Below, in pieces: positions 24,212 through 36,762 of a DNA stretch of 64,000 bases. A program made the position numbers and the translations under genes. Source of the DNA: Cryptomeria japonica (Eukaryota; Streptophyta; Pinopsida; Cupressales; Cupressaceae); assembly GCF_030272615.1 (NCBI RefSeq), contig NC_081406.1:239928422-239992421 (forward strand). Reading direction: 5' to 3'. How positions within the stretch are numbered: the stretch's first letter is position 1; every line of letters starts with the position of its first letter. The notes beneath the pieces are model-generated. The model was not told where the DNA came from, ran no database searches, and saw nothing but the letters and a program-made list of their open reading frames with translations.

Positions 24212-24304
24212 AAAGTAAGGACCCTGCAAAGATAAACAAATTGTTAGAGTACCAATATATATATATTGGTACTCTAACAATTTGTTTATCTTTGCAGGGT
24301 CCTT

Positions 24305-24309
<5 letters not shown>
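24212..24309. repeat. Perfect 98-bp palindrome with no spacer
   Basis: The two 49-nt arms are exact reverse complements around 24260/24261. The left arm starts AAAGTAAGGACCCTGCAAAG and the centre is ACCAATATATATATTGGT. The next bases outward do not pair. The arm sequence is related to the surrounding repeat unit (TTTGCAGGGTCCTTACTTT). A (TA)n run follows directly. Confidence 0.97.

Positions 24310-24342
<33 letters not shown>
24310..24342. repeat. (TA)n microsatellite
   Basis: About 16 TA dinucleotides abutting the 98-bp palindrome. Confidence 0.95.
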
Positions 24343-24349
<7 letters not shown>

Positions 24350-24712
24350 GATGTACATATATATATAATTGTTTTTCTTAGAATGCATTGTAGTGCTGAA
24401 ATATGTTAATGTACATACACATATGTACATATATATATACATGTATGTATAGGCATGTATACATGTATATAAATACACACATGTACACATGTATATATGC
24501 ATGTATGTATATATACACGTGTGTATGTATATATACACGTGTGTATGTATATGTATATCGGGTTTTAATAGATCTCTATTTTAATAACTATTTTCTAAAG
24601 TGTGTAGGACTTGTTCATACAAGTCTGCGTTGTAGTTTGAAAGTGGTCACGTCCACAAATAGGTAAATAACATAAACAAAGTGTATCTATGATTGTTTTT
24701 CTTAGAATTCTT

Positions 24713-25736
24713 TGTAGTGTCCTAAAATTGTGACACTTGCAATTTCGACGACATTTGGGTCTTCACGATGGCGACGCAACACTGAACCTGAATGGAGACC
24801 CCGAAACTTGTTCATGACATCAAAAACTGCATTTTTCAGCACCCTGGCCTGATCCTCCTTGCACCCTGTTGTCCCTGGAGGTGGGACCATGGCGCCCAGT
24901 GCCCTGGTCCCTGGCCCTATTTTTGGGCCTGGTCTCTTTTGGGTCTTGGGTCTTTATGTTTGCAAATTAGAAAATAATCTTCCCAGGTCGGCCTAAGGTC
25001 GGAAAAATCAGTCTTTTAACCCTAATTGACAAGTATATAAACTACATTTCCCCTCTCAAAAAGGGTAGATGGAAAAAATGTGGAAGCGATATTCAAACAT
25101 TCAAGTATTCAAGCATTCAAGCATTCCTTCAAGCAATTGAGCATTCTAAGTCTCCATTCAAGGCTAAGTGTTGCATTCAAGACAAGGATTCAACCATTGA
25201 AGAGGAGATCACATACAACATACAACATACAACAACATTTACACCTTCGCATGTTGCAGGTACGCGGCTGTAATTGAAGATCTGGAATCCTTGTGCAGAG
25301 ACGAACAGATCCCCCTTCGTTTCGCAGATTTTTCGGAGGACCGTGTGCATGCCGGGCGCCATCGTCCCATCAACTTTAACTCAAATTTGCAGGATAGTTT
25401 TTGTCTTGACATTTTACTGCTAATTCCAGGTTCACAGCTTCATCCTATATTCCTATCTCTGTTTATAAGTGAATCTTTCTCACTTTTCATGCATTCCTAG
25501 CTTAATCCTTCTATCTACATTCTTTACAAAAGAGGGTAGTCTTGTTGTCTTAACCCTTGAAACTCATTTAGAATCCAATCTTGCATTGTGTGGGATTGGA
25601 TCTTGTGGGTTTCAACCCCTCTTTTGAATGTAAAGTCTCTCCTAAGTGAAAACTGTCAACCCTAGTGACCCCCTTTCTCTCTCCTTGGAGTGGTGAGGGG
25701 AACACTTAGGGTTCGATCGCAATTTTCCGCTTTACA
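24713..25736 (+). repeat. 5' LTR of the gag-protease element
   Basis: Starts TGTAGTGTCCTAAAATTG and ends CGCTTTACA. A TATATAA box near 25034-25040 is the likely promoter. The LTR also holds a GAGGACCGTGTGCA motif that recurs in the leader. Confidence 0.95.
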
Positions 25737-25737
25737 T

Positions 25738-25759
25738 TTTGGTGAACCTGACGTGAACA
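25738..25759 (+). other. Primer-binding-like site
   Basis: TTTGGTGAACCTGACGTGAA directly follows the 5' LTR. It begins with TGG as a tRNA 3'-end complement should. The matching tRNA was not identified. Confidence 0.6.
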
Positions 25760-26916
25760 TCCTTTCTGATTATTCATGGCTAGATCTGAAAATTGGATGC
25801 CTTGATTACATTTCCATGTTTGATCTTTTGCAAATTGTAGAGGTTAATTGCATAAAAACCCTAAATTTTCTTTTTAGTAATTGAGCTTGCGAAATGTTTA
25901 ATGGTTAATGCTTGTTTCAGATCTACCCTTCTATTGCAAATTGTCAATTCATATTTGTTCTTTAATTCTGAAAATTAAGTGGTTAAGTGTCAAAACCCTA
26001 ATTTTTAAAACCCTCTTGATTCAACCTTTGACTGATAATTTCACTGATTAAAACACCTCCAAATCGGCTGTAACTTTGGATTCTGCAACAAAATCATAAT
26101 ATCTTTCATCCCTGAAAATTTGGAAAAAAGTTGCGAGGACCGTGTGCACCCCGAGCGCCATCATCCCCGACATTTTTTCCAAAATTTCGGGAGCAAGATC
26201 TTACTGTATTTTTCTGCTAAAATCCAGAACTTTGGCTGATTTTATCAATTCTAACACTTTCAAAATTAAAGTCAAAGTTGGTCTAGTGATTGCTTGGATT
26301 AAGGCTTCTAATCATTCAAAAATCATTGAAATTGAAATTTTGTGGCAAAATTGTGTTTTTACTGTCCTAAATCTTAAAAGTGTGTCGGCATTCATTCGAA
26401 ATTTCAGTGCTTTATTCAAATTTTTGCAATTTGTGACTTTTGAAAGTAAGTGTTTAATTGCAACAACTTTGATTTATGCTTTCAAAATTGAATTTTGCGT
26501 GAAATTGAGTCAACTTTTAAATTTCAAAGCTTGCATTGCTCTTAGTATTCCCTCTAAAATCATAAAATTCAAAATTTCAGTTTCCATCTCTTTTTCAAAA
26601 TTCAAATTTTGCATTTTCCAACAATCTTGGTAGGGTTCAATTTTGAGATTACAACTTTAATTTGGCCTATCTACAGATCGTAAAATCACTCAATTTTTTC
26701 AGATTAGCTCTAAAATCATCATAACTTTCATCTCTAAAAATTTCAAAAAAAGTTGTGAGGACCGTGTGCACTCCGTTCACCACGGTCCCTGACTTTTTTC
26801 CCAAAATTTTGGGAGATTGTCGTGATTGCATTTAACAGCCTAAATCTAGGAGATTGGCTGATTTTATTGAAATTTGCTACCTCTAAAATTCAAAATCTTC
26901 TCTCTCTCTCTAGTGC
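25760..26916 (+). other. Leader with repeated GAGGACCGTGTGCA blocks
   Basis: About 1.15 kb of noncoding leader. GAGGACCGTGTGCA occurs near 26136 and 26757, followed by similar text (TTTTTTCC/TCCCAAAATTTTGGGAG and later TTGGCTGATTTTA), and also inside both LTRs. The leader therefore grew by duplication of an LTR-like segment. Confidence 0.75.
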
Positions 26917-29900
26917 ATGAGTTTTACAACAATAAGCCCTACTTACACTATTCCCGTTAGACGAAGCCTTAGAATTAAGTCTTTCCAAGGTTTAATTACC
27001 GAGGAGATAGAACCTAATTTGAATGGCCTTTTTAACGAGGACACGGGTAATTCCCCTAATCCTCTTATTGATGAAGAAGCTCTCCATGAGGTTTCTGTAG
27101 AATAACTTTCAAAATTGGATAACTAATTTGATGATTTTCAGCAATGGATGTCTCAAGAGTATCCCGATAGTCAAGCTCTTTCATTAATTGAGGGTCTAAA
27201 ACGTATGGTTCAAAGTGATAAGAATGGAATTGATATTTTGCGTGGTATTGCACACATTGTGGATTCAAATGTGATGCCTATGAAGAGTTGTGCTAAAACT
27301 TTAGGTTATACACAACCTCCTACTCAAGTCAATCATTCTATTCCTTTGACAACTTCTATTGCTAGTATACCTACCTTTACATCAAACATAATGACTACTT
27401 CTATACAAGGCATTCCACCCATGATCACCAGTCATGGGGGCAATCCTTCTTCTTCAATTAACCCTCTTCCTTCATTCAATCCAACTTCTTCATTCATTCC
27501 TTCAATGAGTGTCCCTATTACATCTCCACAAATGAACCTGGCGCAAGGGGGCAATTCATTTAACCATTCCATTCCTCCTTGTAGTGTTCCTCCTTTCCAA
27601 TCATCTCCTATGACTAACTATCATAGTGTCCCGCCACCTTACTCTCAATCAATACCTTCTTTCAATAACATAATACCTCCATCACAATCTAACATGTCTA
27701 ATATGAACTCTTCGACTGAAGTGACCATTAACAATCTTGCACAAACTGTCTCTTCTTTACAGCAACAAATTGCCTCTATGAATCAATCTAAGTTTAGTGT
27801 GCCCACATTTGATGTTGCAAGCCCACTTTCTCTTGACATTGTTCGAGCTATTCCCCCTAAGCATGTTGAACTCCCACAATTGGAGCTTTACAATGGTAAA
27901 GGTGATCCTCTAACACATGTTAAGACTTTTCAAACAATATATACCGATTTTGCTTATGACCAAAGGTTGCTTGCAAAACTGTTTACTAGGACATTAAGAG
28001 ATAAAGCCCTACAATGGTATTGCTCATTGCCTTCTTATTCTATTACTTCTTTTGAACAACTTGCAAATGCTTTTATTCAATAATTTCAAAACAATATAAG
28101 TCCTAAAGTTACTTTGATTGATTTAATGCATTGTAAACAAGGTGTTAAAGAAAAAGTGACTTATTTCATTGGTAGATATAAGCATTTGTATGCTCAAATT
28201 TCTTTTCTAGTGCCTGACAATGATATTCAAAGAATCTTTATTTCTAATTTACAAAAAGATATTAGAGAAAAACTTCTATTTTCAGAGTTTACTTCTTTCC
28301 AACAGTTGTGTGCAACTCTTCACAATTATCAACTGACTGTGAGTCAAATGGAACAAGCAAATCCTATGGCTCCAAGTGATAAGGGTGATAGTAGTCAACA
28401 ACCATTAGGAAAGTTTAAACTGAACAGAGAGTCAATTAAATTCAATGAAAACATCATCAACAACAATGTGAATGCAGCATCAGGTGTGCCTCCTATTTCT
28501 AAGTTTTTCAAGAAAGAAAGAAAGTTTACTCCTTTGAATGAATCATTGCATAGTATTATGAATAAGTTATTGGAACAAAATGTGCTTACTCACCCTCCTA
28601 TAAGGCAAATAGATCCTGCAAATATTAATTCACCCTATTTTGATAACAAATCTTTTTGTCAATTTCATCGTCAACCTGGGCATGATATTGAAAAATGTTT
28701 TGCTTTAAAGGGTAAAATTCAAGATTTGATTGATAATAATACTATCTCTGTTTCAGGAGTGAATGATAAAGGCAATACATCTGTAGCTCCTCCTAACCAA
28801 AATCTTAAGATTTTTACTGATCCATTACCTTCTCATACCTCTAATGTGATTGAGACTAATGATTCCTCTTTCTCATCTGATGGTCTTGTGTCTATGGCTT
28901 CAAATGTGATTAACTTTGTAGAGCAGCAAGAAAACCCTAAAGAACCTTCCATCACATTTGATTCTAGTGAAACTATCAGGGCACCTGATGGTCCTTTATA
29001 CATAGTTGCAAAAGTCAAGAATATACCTTGCCGTGGAGTGCTTATTGATCCTTCGTGCATGGTTAATGTTATTACTGAAGAATTTCTTTTTACTTTGCAA
29101 TTGAATCAAGTGATCTATGACAAAACAGATGTGATTGTGAAATTATTTGATGCATTCTCTTCTCCTACAATTGGTTCTATTACATTACCTATTGAGGTCC
29201 ATAACAAATCCCTTGATGTGAACTTTGCTATTATTCCATCGTCCAAACAATTTCGTGTGAAGCTAGGCTATCCTTGGCTATCTTCCATGAAAGCTATTGC
29301 TTCTCCTATTCACAAGTGTTTGAAATTTCCCCATAATGGTGAAGTTGTTACTGTCAATCATAGTCTCTTTAAACCAGCTGAAAGAACTTCTAGCATTCCT
29401 ATTGATTATTTTTGGCCTAAACAATTCCAACCTCTTCCACCGCGAAGTGATCATCTTTTCAAATCTTATCAAAAGTGGAAAACAGATATGATCCTATCTC
29501 TAAGTGAACCTAGAACACCCAAACTTGATATTCCTATCGTTCTTGAGAAGGAAGTTCTTCCTTTGAAAGATAAAACTAATGTCTTTCCTCAAGAAGATTC
29601 CCAACCCATTCCTATGGATGTGACTATGTCTATGTCTAATAAAATTTCTAAAAGTAGGTCTATACCTCCTCGTCATGATGGACTTGGTCTCCTTCCTAAA
29701 CCAAATATTTTTCCTTTATATGGAGCAGTTCCTCCTCCTTCCTCTTATGGAGAGAAGAGACCTTCCTCTTCTCCTATTATCCAGCCTAAGAGACCACAAC
29801 CTAAACACCCAAGTGATAAGGATGAGAACATTCCTCCTCCTCAATCTTCTCCACTTCCTACTAAGACTAGATGAAATTGTTCTGCACGTGAACGTCGATG

Positions 29901-30348
29901 AAAGCATCGTCTTAGAGCTGAAGCCGCTGCTTCTCAAACTTTGCAATCCCCAAAAACACCTTCAACAAACATTATTCCATTTTCTCCAAAATCTCCTAAA
30001 CATAAGATGCATGATGGTTTTGATCCAGTGCAAGTTAAAGATCCTATTTTTATAAATCTTGATGATGATATAGATGAAAATGTTATTCATGATGAAAATG
30101 TTACTTCTCTTGCTTCTGATAGTGAATATGAATATGTTGATGTTGATAACCATCTATCTAACGAATTTTCTAAAGCACTTATCCTAGCTCCTAGACAAGA
30201 ACAACGTGGCTTGGAACATGAACATAGCCCTTGTTTGGATCTTGTGATAGCTCCATCTGCTGTGTTGAATGTTCCTCCTCTAGCATGTTTCTTGCCTTCC
30301 CGAAATATTGATCAGCAAGATCGGGGGGTGGATGACGTGCTAGACTAG
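26917..30348 (+). pseudogene. Gag-protease polyprotein, one frame with five stops
   Basis: A single frame of 1144 codons runs from ATG 26917 to 30348, broken only by TAA 27103, TAA 27130, TAA 28081, TGA 29872 and TGA 29899. Order: N-terminal region, Pro/Ser-rich linker (27300-27700), a gag capsid-like domain (LPQLELYNGKGDPLTHVKTF ... DKALQWYCSLP), a Cys/His knuckle-like element (FCQFHRQPGHDIEKCFALK), then a retropepsin-like domain (GVLIDPSCMVNVI ... LGYPWLSSM) and a basic, acidic-tailed C-terminus. Gag forms the particle and protease would cleave it. The protease triad is DPS in place of D-S/T-G, so activity is doubtful. Nothing resembling reverse transcriptase follows. Confidence 0.88.
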
Positions 30349-31081
30349 TTTCATTAGCATAGCAGACTCTCTCCTCCTCTCTTTCTTTTGTTACTTCTTC
30401 TATGTGTTATTCTCATTCTTCTATTTGTTGTCCTTAGTGTTGTCTACTTGAGGATGATGCAAAGCATTGAGATCTCTTTTGGTCTCTCTCATGTTGACTC
30501 AAAAGACACATGTGTTCCCTTCTTCTAGGTGACCTTCCTTGATTGGGGAATGAAGAACAATTATGCATACATACATATGATATACATGAATTATCATACA
30601 GCATACTGACCCCGAGGAAAGAGAAGTCACCTCGTGCTTTGTGTTTTGTGTCTATTATCCTTGGGTTTATCTCACACTTGGGGGCTAAATCTTTGTGATA
30701 ACGTGCTCCTTTCCCTTCTCATTTCTTATGTGTATCACTACCTTAAAGCAATCACCCTCGTTGAGGCATGTGCGATCATTTTAACGTAGGGGGGCATACA
30801 CCCCGTCTATCCCTTCAGGATACTTGAAAATTTCTTGGTGAACTTAGCTTTGCCTTGAAAATTTTTGGTATTTTTCTTACATGACTCATAGTGAGGGAAC
30901 CTTACTACTGACAGTCATGCTTCTCCCTCATGATCTTCCCTTTTACTTTGTCAATCAAAGTCGTAAGATCCTTAGTCCATTGGGGGCTTAGTGTGTCTTT
31001 CCTCCTTGACGTGGTGAAAGTCTTTCAATGTTGTTTCCTTGTACTTTACCGGAAGTATGAGCGTACGCTTATACTCCCACT
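30349..31081 (+). other. Noncoding spacer before the 3' LTR
   Basis: About 730 bp with no coding match, where pol would lie in an autonomous element. Confidence 0.7.
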
Positions 31082-31096
31082 AAAGTGGGGGCTAAA
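31082..31096 (+). other. Polypurine tract
   Basis: AAAGTGGGGGCTAAA lies directly before the 3' LTR. Confidence 0.8.
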
Positions 31097-32126
31097 TGTA
31101 GTGTCCTAAAATTGTGACACTTGCAATTTCAACCGCATTTGGGTCTTCACGATGGCGACGCAACATTGAACCTGAATGGAGACCCCGAAACTTGTTCATG
31201 ACATCAAAAATTGCATTTTTCAGCACCCTGGCCTGATCCTCCTTGCACCCTGTTGTCCCTAGAGGTGGGACCATGGCGCCCAGTGCCCTGGTCCCTGGCC
31301 CTATTTTTGGGCCCGGTCTCTTTTGGGTCTCGGGTCTTTATGTTTGCAAATTGGAAAATAATCTTCCCAGGTCAGCCTAAGGTCAGAAAAATCAGTCTTT
31401 TAACCCTAATTGGCAAGTATATAAACTACATTTCCCGTCTCAAAAAGGGTAGATGGAAAAAAGGCAGAAGCGATATTCAAACATTCAAGTATTCAAGCAT
31501 TCAAGCATTCCTTCAAGGAATTGAGCATTCTAAGTCTCCATTCAAGGCTAAGTGTTGCATTCAAGACAAGGATTCAACCATTGAAGAGGAGATCACATAC
31601 AACATACAACATACAACATACAACAACATTTACACCTTCGCATGTTGCAGGTACGCGGCTGTAATTGAAGATCTGGAATCCTTGTGCAGAGACGAACAGA
31701 TCCCCCTTCATTTCGCAGATTTTTCGGAGGACCATGTGCACGCCGGGCACCATCGTCCCGTCAACTTTCACTCAAATTTGCAGGACAGTGCCGTCTTGAC
31801 ATTTTACTACTAATTCTAGGTCCGCAGCTTCATCCTATATTCCTATCTCTGTTTATAAGTGAATCTTTCTCACTTTTCATGCATTCTTAGCTTAATCCTT
31901 CTATCTACATTCTTTACAAAAGAGGGTAGTCTTGCTGTCTTAACCCTTGAAACTCATTTAGAATCCAATCTTGCATTGTGTGGGATTGGATCTTGTGGGT
32001 TTCAACCCCTCTTTTGAATGTAAAGTCTCTCCTAAGTGAAAACCGTCAACCCTAGTGACCCCCTTTCTCTCTCCTTGGAGTGGTGGGGGGAACACTTAGG
32101 GTTCGATCGCGATTTTCCGCTTTACA
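31097..32126 (+). repeat. 3' LTR of the gag-protease element
   Basis: A near-identical partner of 24713-25736. It carries one extra ACAACATAC unit near 31610 and scattered transitions. Confidence 0.95.
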
Positions 32127-32284
32127 TGCTTTTTAGTGTTTATATATGTATATGTACATACCCTTATGTACATATATACATATGTGTATATATATTTATA
32201 TAGGCTTTTATTAAATCTCTGTTTTAACAACTCCATTGTAAAGTGTGTAGGATTTATTGATATAATTCTGTATTGTAGTCTGTA

Positions 32285-33440
32285 AGTAGTCACATCCACA
32301 AATAGTTAAATAACATAAACAAAGTAGGAAGCCTGCAAGCATAAAGGAATTTTTATAGTGCCACCACTTCTATATAAATCTCTCTTTATATATATACGTG
32401 TACGTATGTATATACAAATATAGTTATATATATACATGTGTATATATATACACATGATGTACATATATATATTAGTTTATCTTACTGAATAAAAGCCTTC
32501 ATGTGCACACAACAGTAATCACATAAATACTATTGTAAATTAACACCAATGCAACACAAACAGTAGTAAACATTTACCTTGCAGGGTAAAATACTTACAA
32601 CAACAACAAAACAGTTATGTTGTAGTGAAAAGCTTAGAAACTCCATCAAATAAATACTCATAGCCAAAAGAAAACCTAACTTGACAACTAAATCCAATGT
32701 TACAAGAAAAATTACAAAGCAAAATACTTATAACAACAACAAAACAAATTACATTTTATAGTTTCAAGCACGCATAACAAAGTAAGAACCATACAAGTAC
32801 AACACACAAAAACATAAGCATAGTAAAAAAAAATACATTACAAATGCAAGAGACTTTAAAATAAATATTTCTCTTGCAGAGTGAAAGTAGTCACATCCAC
32901 AAACAATTAAATAAGCAGCCCCAAAAATGCTTTGCAAATTGGAAGTACTCACATGCATAAACAGGTAAACAAAGTAACAACCCTGCAAGCACACAAAAGA
33001 AGAAAATAAGCAGACTATAAAAAAAATGCATTACAAAACAAAATAAAATTTAAATAAAACCAAAGCTTACCTTGCAAATGCAAACCATTCATGGCGTGAA
33101 GCTCACAAAGAAACCCAATAAAATAGTTACAAGCAGAACAAAACCTAAATCAACGACTATATGCAATTTTATGTGAAAATTTGCACAGCCAAATATTGCC
33201 AACAACAACAAAACAAATTAGATTTTACGATTCCAAGCGGATATAAAGAACGTCGACATTCATGCACAGCCTTCGGGATGAAATCATCAAAGATAGTGAA
33301 ATAGAATCTTAAACTATCGATACTGGTTAAAACTAGAATCAATGAATATCTTCAAACTACAATACCCAACTAAAACCCTTTTAACCTACAACAGAATGCA
33401 CACAAATTGAAAGGATTATACATCTCACACAGGAAAACAT
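32285..33440 (-). repeat. Inverted copies of the splice-signal repeat array
   Basis: The reverse complement shows the same blocks as 21310-23590, including TTTGTAATGCATTTTTTTTA, GTGTGCTTGCAGGGTTGTT and TTGCAAGGTAAGCTT. The end of boundary module B (CGTCGACATTCATGCACAG) lies near 33250. With the retrotransposon removed, this block faces the forward array at 21066-24105. Confidence 0.85.
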
Positions 33441-33856
33441 TAAACACAACGTTGCTTCACAAAATGTTTGCTCAAAGTCAAATAAATGAGCTAACTGACT
33501 TTGTGCACATGAAGGCTTTTAATCTCCAAGATAAATAACCACTAACAAATGTTCCATATTTAGAATTTTAATATATTTCAATTGATGTCTATAATTCTTA
33601 TTTTGTGACCACCTTATTACATAACATAGTTAGGTTCTTTACTTTACTTACCCTTTAAACTGTAAAACTGAATACTTACCTTGCAGAGTCAAAGCATTCA
33701 TGACCATACTTAAATATATATCCATGTATATATATAAATATAGATGTATATATATCAAATGCATATTATTCTTGTATGTTCACATTTTTTAGTAATGCAT
33801 TTCCATTCTGTCATTCCAACAGAAAACAACCACATTAATACAATCAAATTTCAACA

Positions 33857-34177
33857 GTGGATAGGATATTGAAAGAAACAGAGGATATCAACAATGTCAT
33901 TGAAAGCATGTTGCAAGAAAGCAACAAGTTAAAGAGAAACCTCAGAAAGATAATTGACCACTACGAACACAAATCACCAAATCAAACAACAGTGAACCTC
34001 TCTACATCTTGTAGTGTTGTAACAACCATACATACTATTGAATTAGCACCTTTACTAATACCAAGTACTGAACAATTACGTGATCCAACAGTTGTTTTCA
34101 CATTGGGAGATAGAGTATTTAAATGGACTGATAACGACCTTGGATGGGTTGCTTGGGTTGATCCTGTGTTGTTGTAA
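33857..34177 (+). pseudogene. Short open frame, unknown, possible exon of the Helitron region
   Basis: A 106-codon frame entered after TTTCAACAG (acceptor-like; the first codon is GTG). It reads DRILKETEDINNVIESMLQE, a likely coiled coil, and ends DNDLGWVAWVDPVLL before TAA. No family recognised. It lies 400 bp upstream of the RPA1-like gene on the same strand. Confidence 0.35.
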
Positions 34178-34579
34178 TTATTCAATCTTTGAAAAGTTAC
34201 ATTCATATTTTGATTAACATTCGAAACAAACAGAACCATCCCATACTTTCAAAGATCTTTGATGAGATGAACTCATATTTTTTTAATATGCTCTCAAATA
34301 TAAAAATCATAGTGTTGTACTTTATATTTTTTAAGCTTATCAGCATATGATCAATTATCGTTTTCAATGCATGTTTCAATCACATTATGATCAATTTATT
34401 TTCATTTCAAACAAAAAATAAACTATAACAATGTTACTCTATGCTCAGTTAATTTTGTTGTACTTGTGCATATATACCTTTGATAAGCTTACATCATGTT
34501 GTGATTGTATTCTGATATAAGAACTACAATTCATCATGCTTATAATTTACTTTTAATTGTCAAAAGGTATATATGTACA

Positions 34580-36762
34580 ATGGCATCTTCAGTAGCCACC
34601 TCTGAATTGATAGAGCAGTCCACAATTGATAATTTGGTAAGCTAAATTATCAAAGCTTTTCAAAATAGAAAGTTTTTATGCTCATTTTTTGGACAATTCA
34701 TCTCTCTTTTCCATACCATCCTTTTCATTACCACATGCACCCTTTTTTCATAGCATAGTGCAAAAGTAGATGCATACTCTATAGATAACATAACTTGATT
34801 AGATAGTTTACTAACACAAGCTTTACATTAACAAGTAAGTAAATATATGACCTGCTTCAAGTTCAAATTAAATCCTCTATATTCATATTAGATTTTGGAG
34901 GCAAAAACCCAAGAGTATGTCCCTACCCCTTTTGCAATTCAATCTATCAATGCTGGGGATGACCTTCTTTCAGCATTGCTTCAAGTTTTGTCATTTCAGA
35001 AAATGCAGAACAACACAGATGATATTGACAGACATAAATTAGTGTTATCTAATGGCACATACATGTAATTGTCAATCTTGCCTTCTAAATATGCTGCTCT
35101 GATAGATTTAGATATTCTAAAAATAGGCACCATAGTCCATTTAATGAGTTATACATGCCGATACATATGGAACACAAGGTAGGAAATCAACTATGATTAT
35201 TAAATACAATATGTTTCTTCTTTTTTTAATTTTGTTTATGTATAATTAACAATAATTTAAAAAGAAGTCTTTTGTTTTCACAGGACTATTGTAATACTTA
35301 GTCTGGAAGTGAAACAAAGTGATTGCCCATTCTTTGGTAAACCAGTATACCTGTTCAAAGAACAACAACTAGAAATGATGTTTGAGGACAGGCTATCAAC
35401 ATCTAAACGATTTCTTCAGTTTACCACTGAATTGCCATCCCCACAAACAACAAGTTCTGAATATATAATCCCTATCAGAACTTTGATTCCATACCAAAAG
35501 AAATGGACAATCAAAGGAAAAGTTACTCATAAACGCCCTATTAAAGCATATAGCATGGCCACAAAAAATGGCCATGTGTTTATATTTGAAATTATTGACT
35601 GTGAGGGTTGTGAAATTAGAATTGCATGTTTTGATTAGATAGCTCAGTTACACTCTAACCGTGTGGATATAGGTTCACATTATCGTATTTCAAAGGGATT
35701 CATTAAGGAGGCAAATGCAAGGTACAACAAACTAAACAGTCATTTAGAAATCACCTTGTCTGATGCATCCATACTGGAACGCTGCAAAAACAAAGAACAA
35801 GAAGATCAACAACATCCTCTTTTCATGCCCATTAATGAATTGTTCCATCTATCAAATAACATGCTGGTTGATATAATTGGCCTTGTTCTATATGTTGGAG
35901 ATATCATTCCAATACACAGGAAAGATGACAGTGAAACACACAAACATGTTGTGAAAGTTAATGATCTATCTGATTCAAAAATTGACCTCAACCTATGGGG
36001 TCTAATGGCAAAACAAAAAGGCCTACAATTGAAAGATATGTTGAGCAATGATAGTTTCGTTATCCTTGCTTTGGGTAATGATTATGTTGGCTATTTCAAT
36101 GGCAAGCTTATAAACATTACAACTGTAACCACATTACATATCAACCCAACTTTTCCAAAAGCAGAGCCTCTAACATTAAGAGGAAAGGACCCTTTACCTG
36201 TTGTACCCTTTGTTAAAGAAACTATCCACATAGATGGCAAATATACTAGAATGACTATTTCTTCAATCTGTGAGGGAATAAGTATCAAACCAAAAATAAT
36301 TTAGATGACTTTGCTAGCTATTACACAGCTTGTCCACTATTAGTCAATGGAAGGCCTTGCACAAAAAAATGTACACAGCAAGTTGATGATTCTTGGTTTT
36401 TCTCTAGATGTCAAATGACTATGCAAGACTATAATCATAGTTACCTCTTGCAACTAAAGTTACAAGATGCCACAGGTACTCTATGGGTCACTGCATTTGA
36501 TGAGGGTAGCATTCACTTGCTACACAAAACTGCAAAATAGCTTTGTGCACTACAAAATGATGCAACAACAACAGAGACACCTTGCTTAGTGCTTAAGAGA
36601 CTATTGTCACATCACTATTCCTTCACACTGCTGGTTTCCACTGAGACATATAATTCAGAATCAAAGATGAAAGTCACAATCAATAAAGTCTCTCTTGTTG
36701 ATTTAAAAGCTGAGTCTCATGCACTACTTGCAGAAATTAGCCGCCTAAGTACACAGACTTAG
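34580..36762 (+). pseudogene. RPA1 (replication protein A large subunit)-like gene of the Helitron, near full length
   Basis: Exons 34580-34636, 34892-35178 and 35284-36762 join through GT-AG introns. The N-terminal OB-like part reads LLQVLSFQKMQ ... HKLVLSNGTYM and continues IDLDILKIGTIVHLMSYTCR. DNA-binding domains A and B follow (IPYQKKWTIKGKVTHKRPIK ... MLVDIIGLVLYVGDIIPI). The C-terminal domain keeps a zinc-ribbon start YTACPLLVNGRPCTKKC and DATGTLWVTAFDEG. RPA1 binds single-stranded DNA, and Helitron copies are thought to assist rolling-circle transposition. Defects: TAA near 35066, TAG 35636 and TAG 36538 (each C-to-T from a Gln codon) and a frameshift near 36297. It is clearly TE-encoded, because the Rep/helicase gene follows, so it is not the host RPA1. 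Confidence 0.88.

Larger units (their letters stand above)
24713..32126 (+). mobile_element. Complete non-autonomous LTR retrotransposon (gag-protease only), 7.4 kb
   Basis: Two about 1.03-kb LTRs (24713-25736 and 31097-32126), both TG...CA, flank a primer-binding-like site, a gag-protease frame and a polypurine tract. No reverse transcriptase, RNase H or integrase is present between 30349 and 31081, so it fits the terminal-repeat-with-GAG class and would need enzymes from elsewhere. The target duplication appears to be TGCTT on the right (32127-32131) and TTCTT on the left (24708-24712), with one mutation. The LTRs differ at roughly 3-4% of positions, mostly transitions. It is inserted in the Helitron-associated repeat region. 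Confidence 0.93.

Noticed and set aside
24212..24309. Perfect palindrome as a microRNA precursor
   Set aside because: There is no loop or mismatch pattern typical of plant precursors, and the arms match the local repeat.
34580..36762. RPA1-like sequence as the host replication gene
   Set aside because: Several stops and a frameshift, and a Helitron Rep/helicase follows on the same strand.
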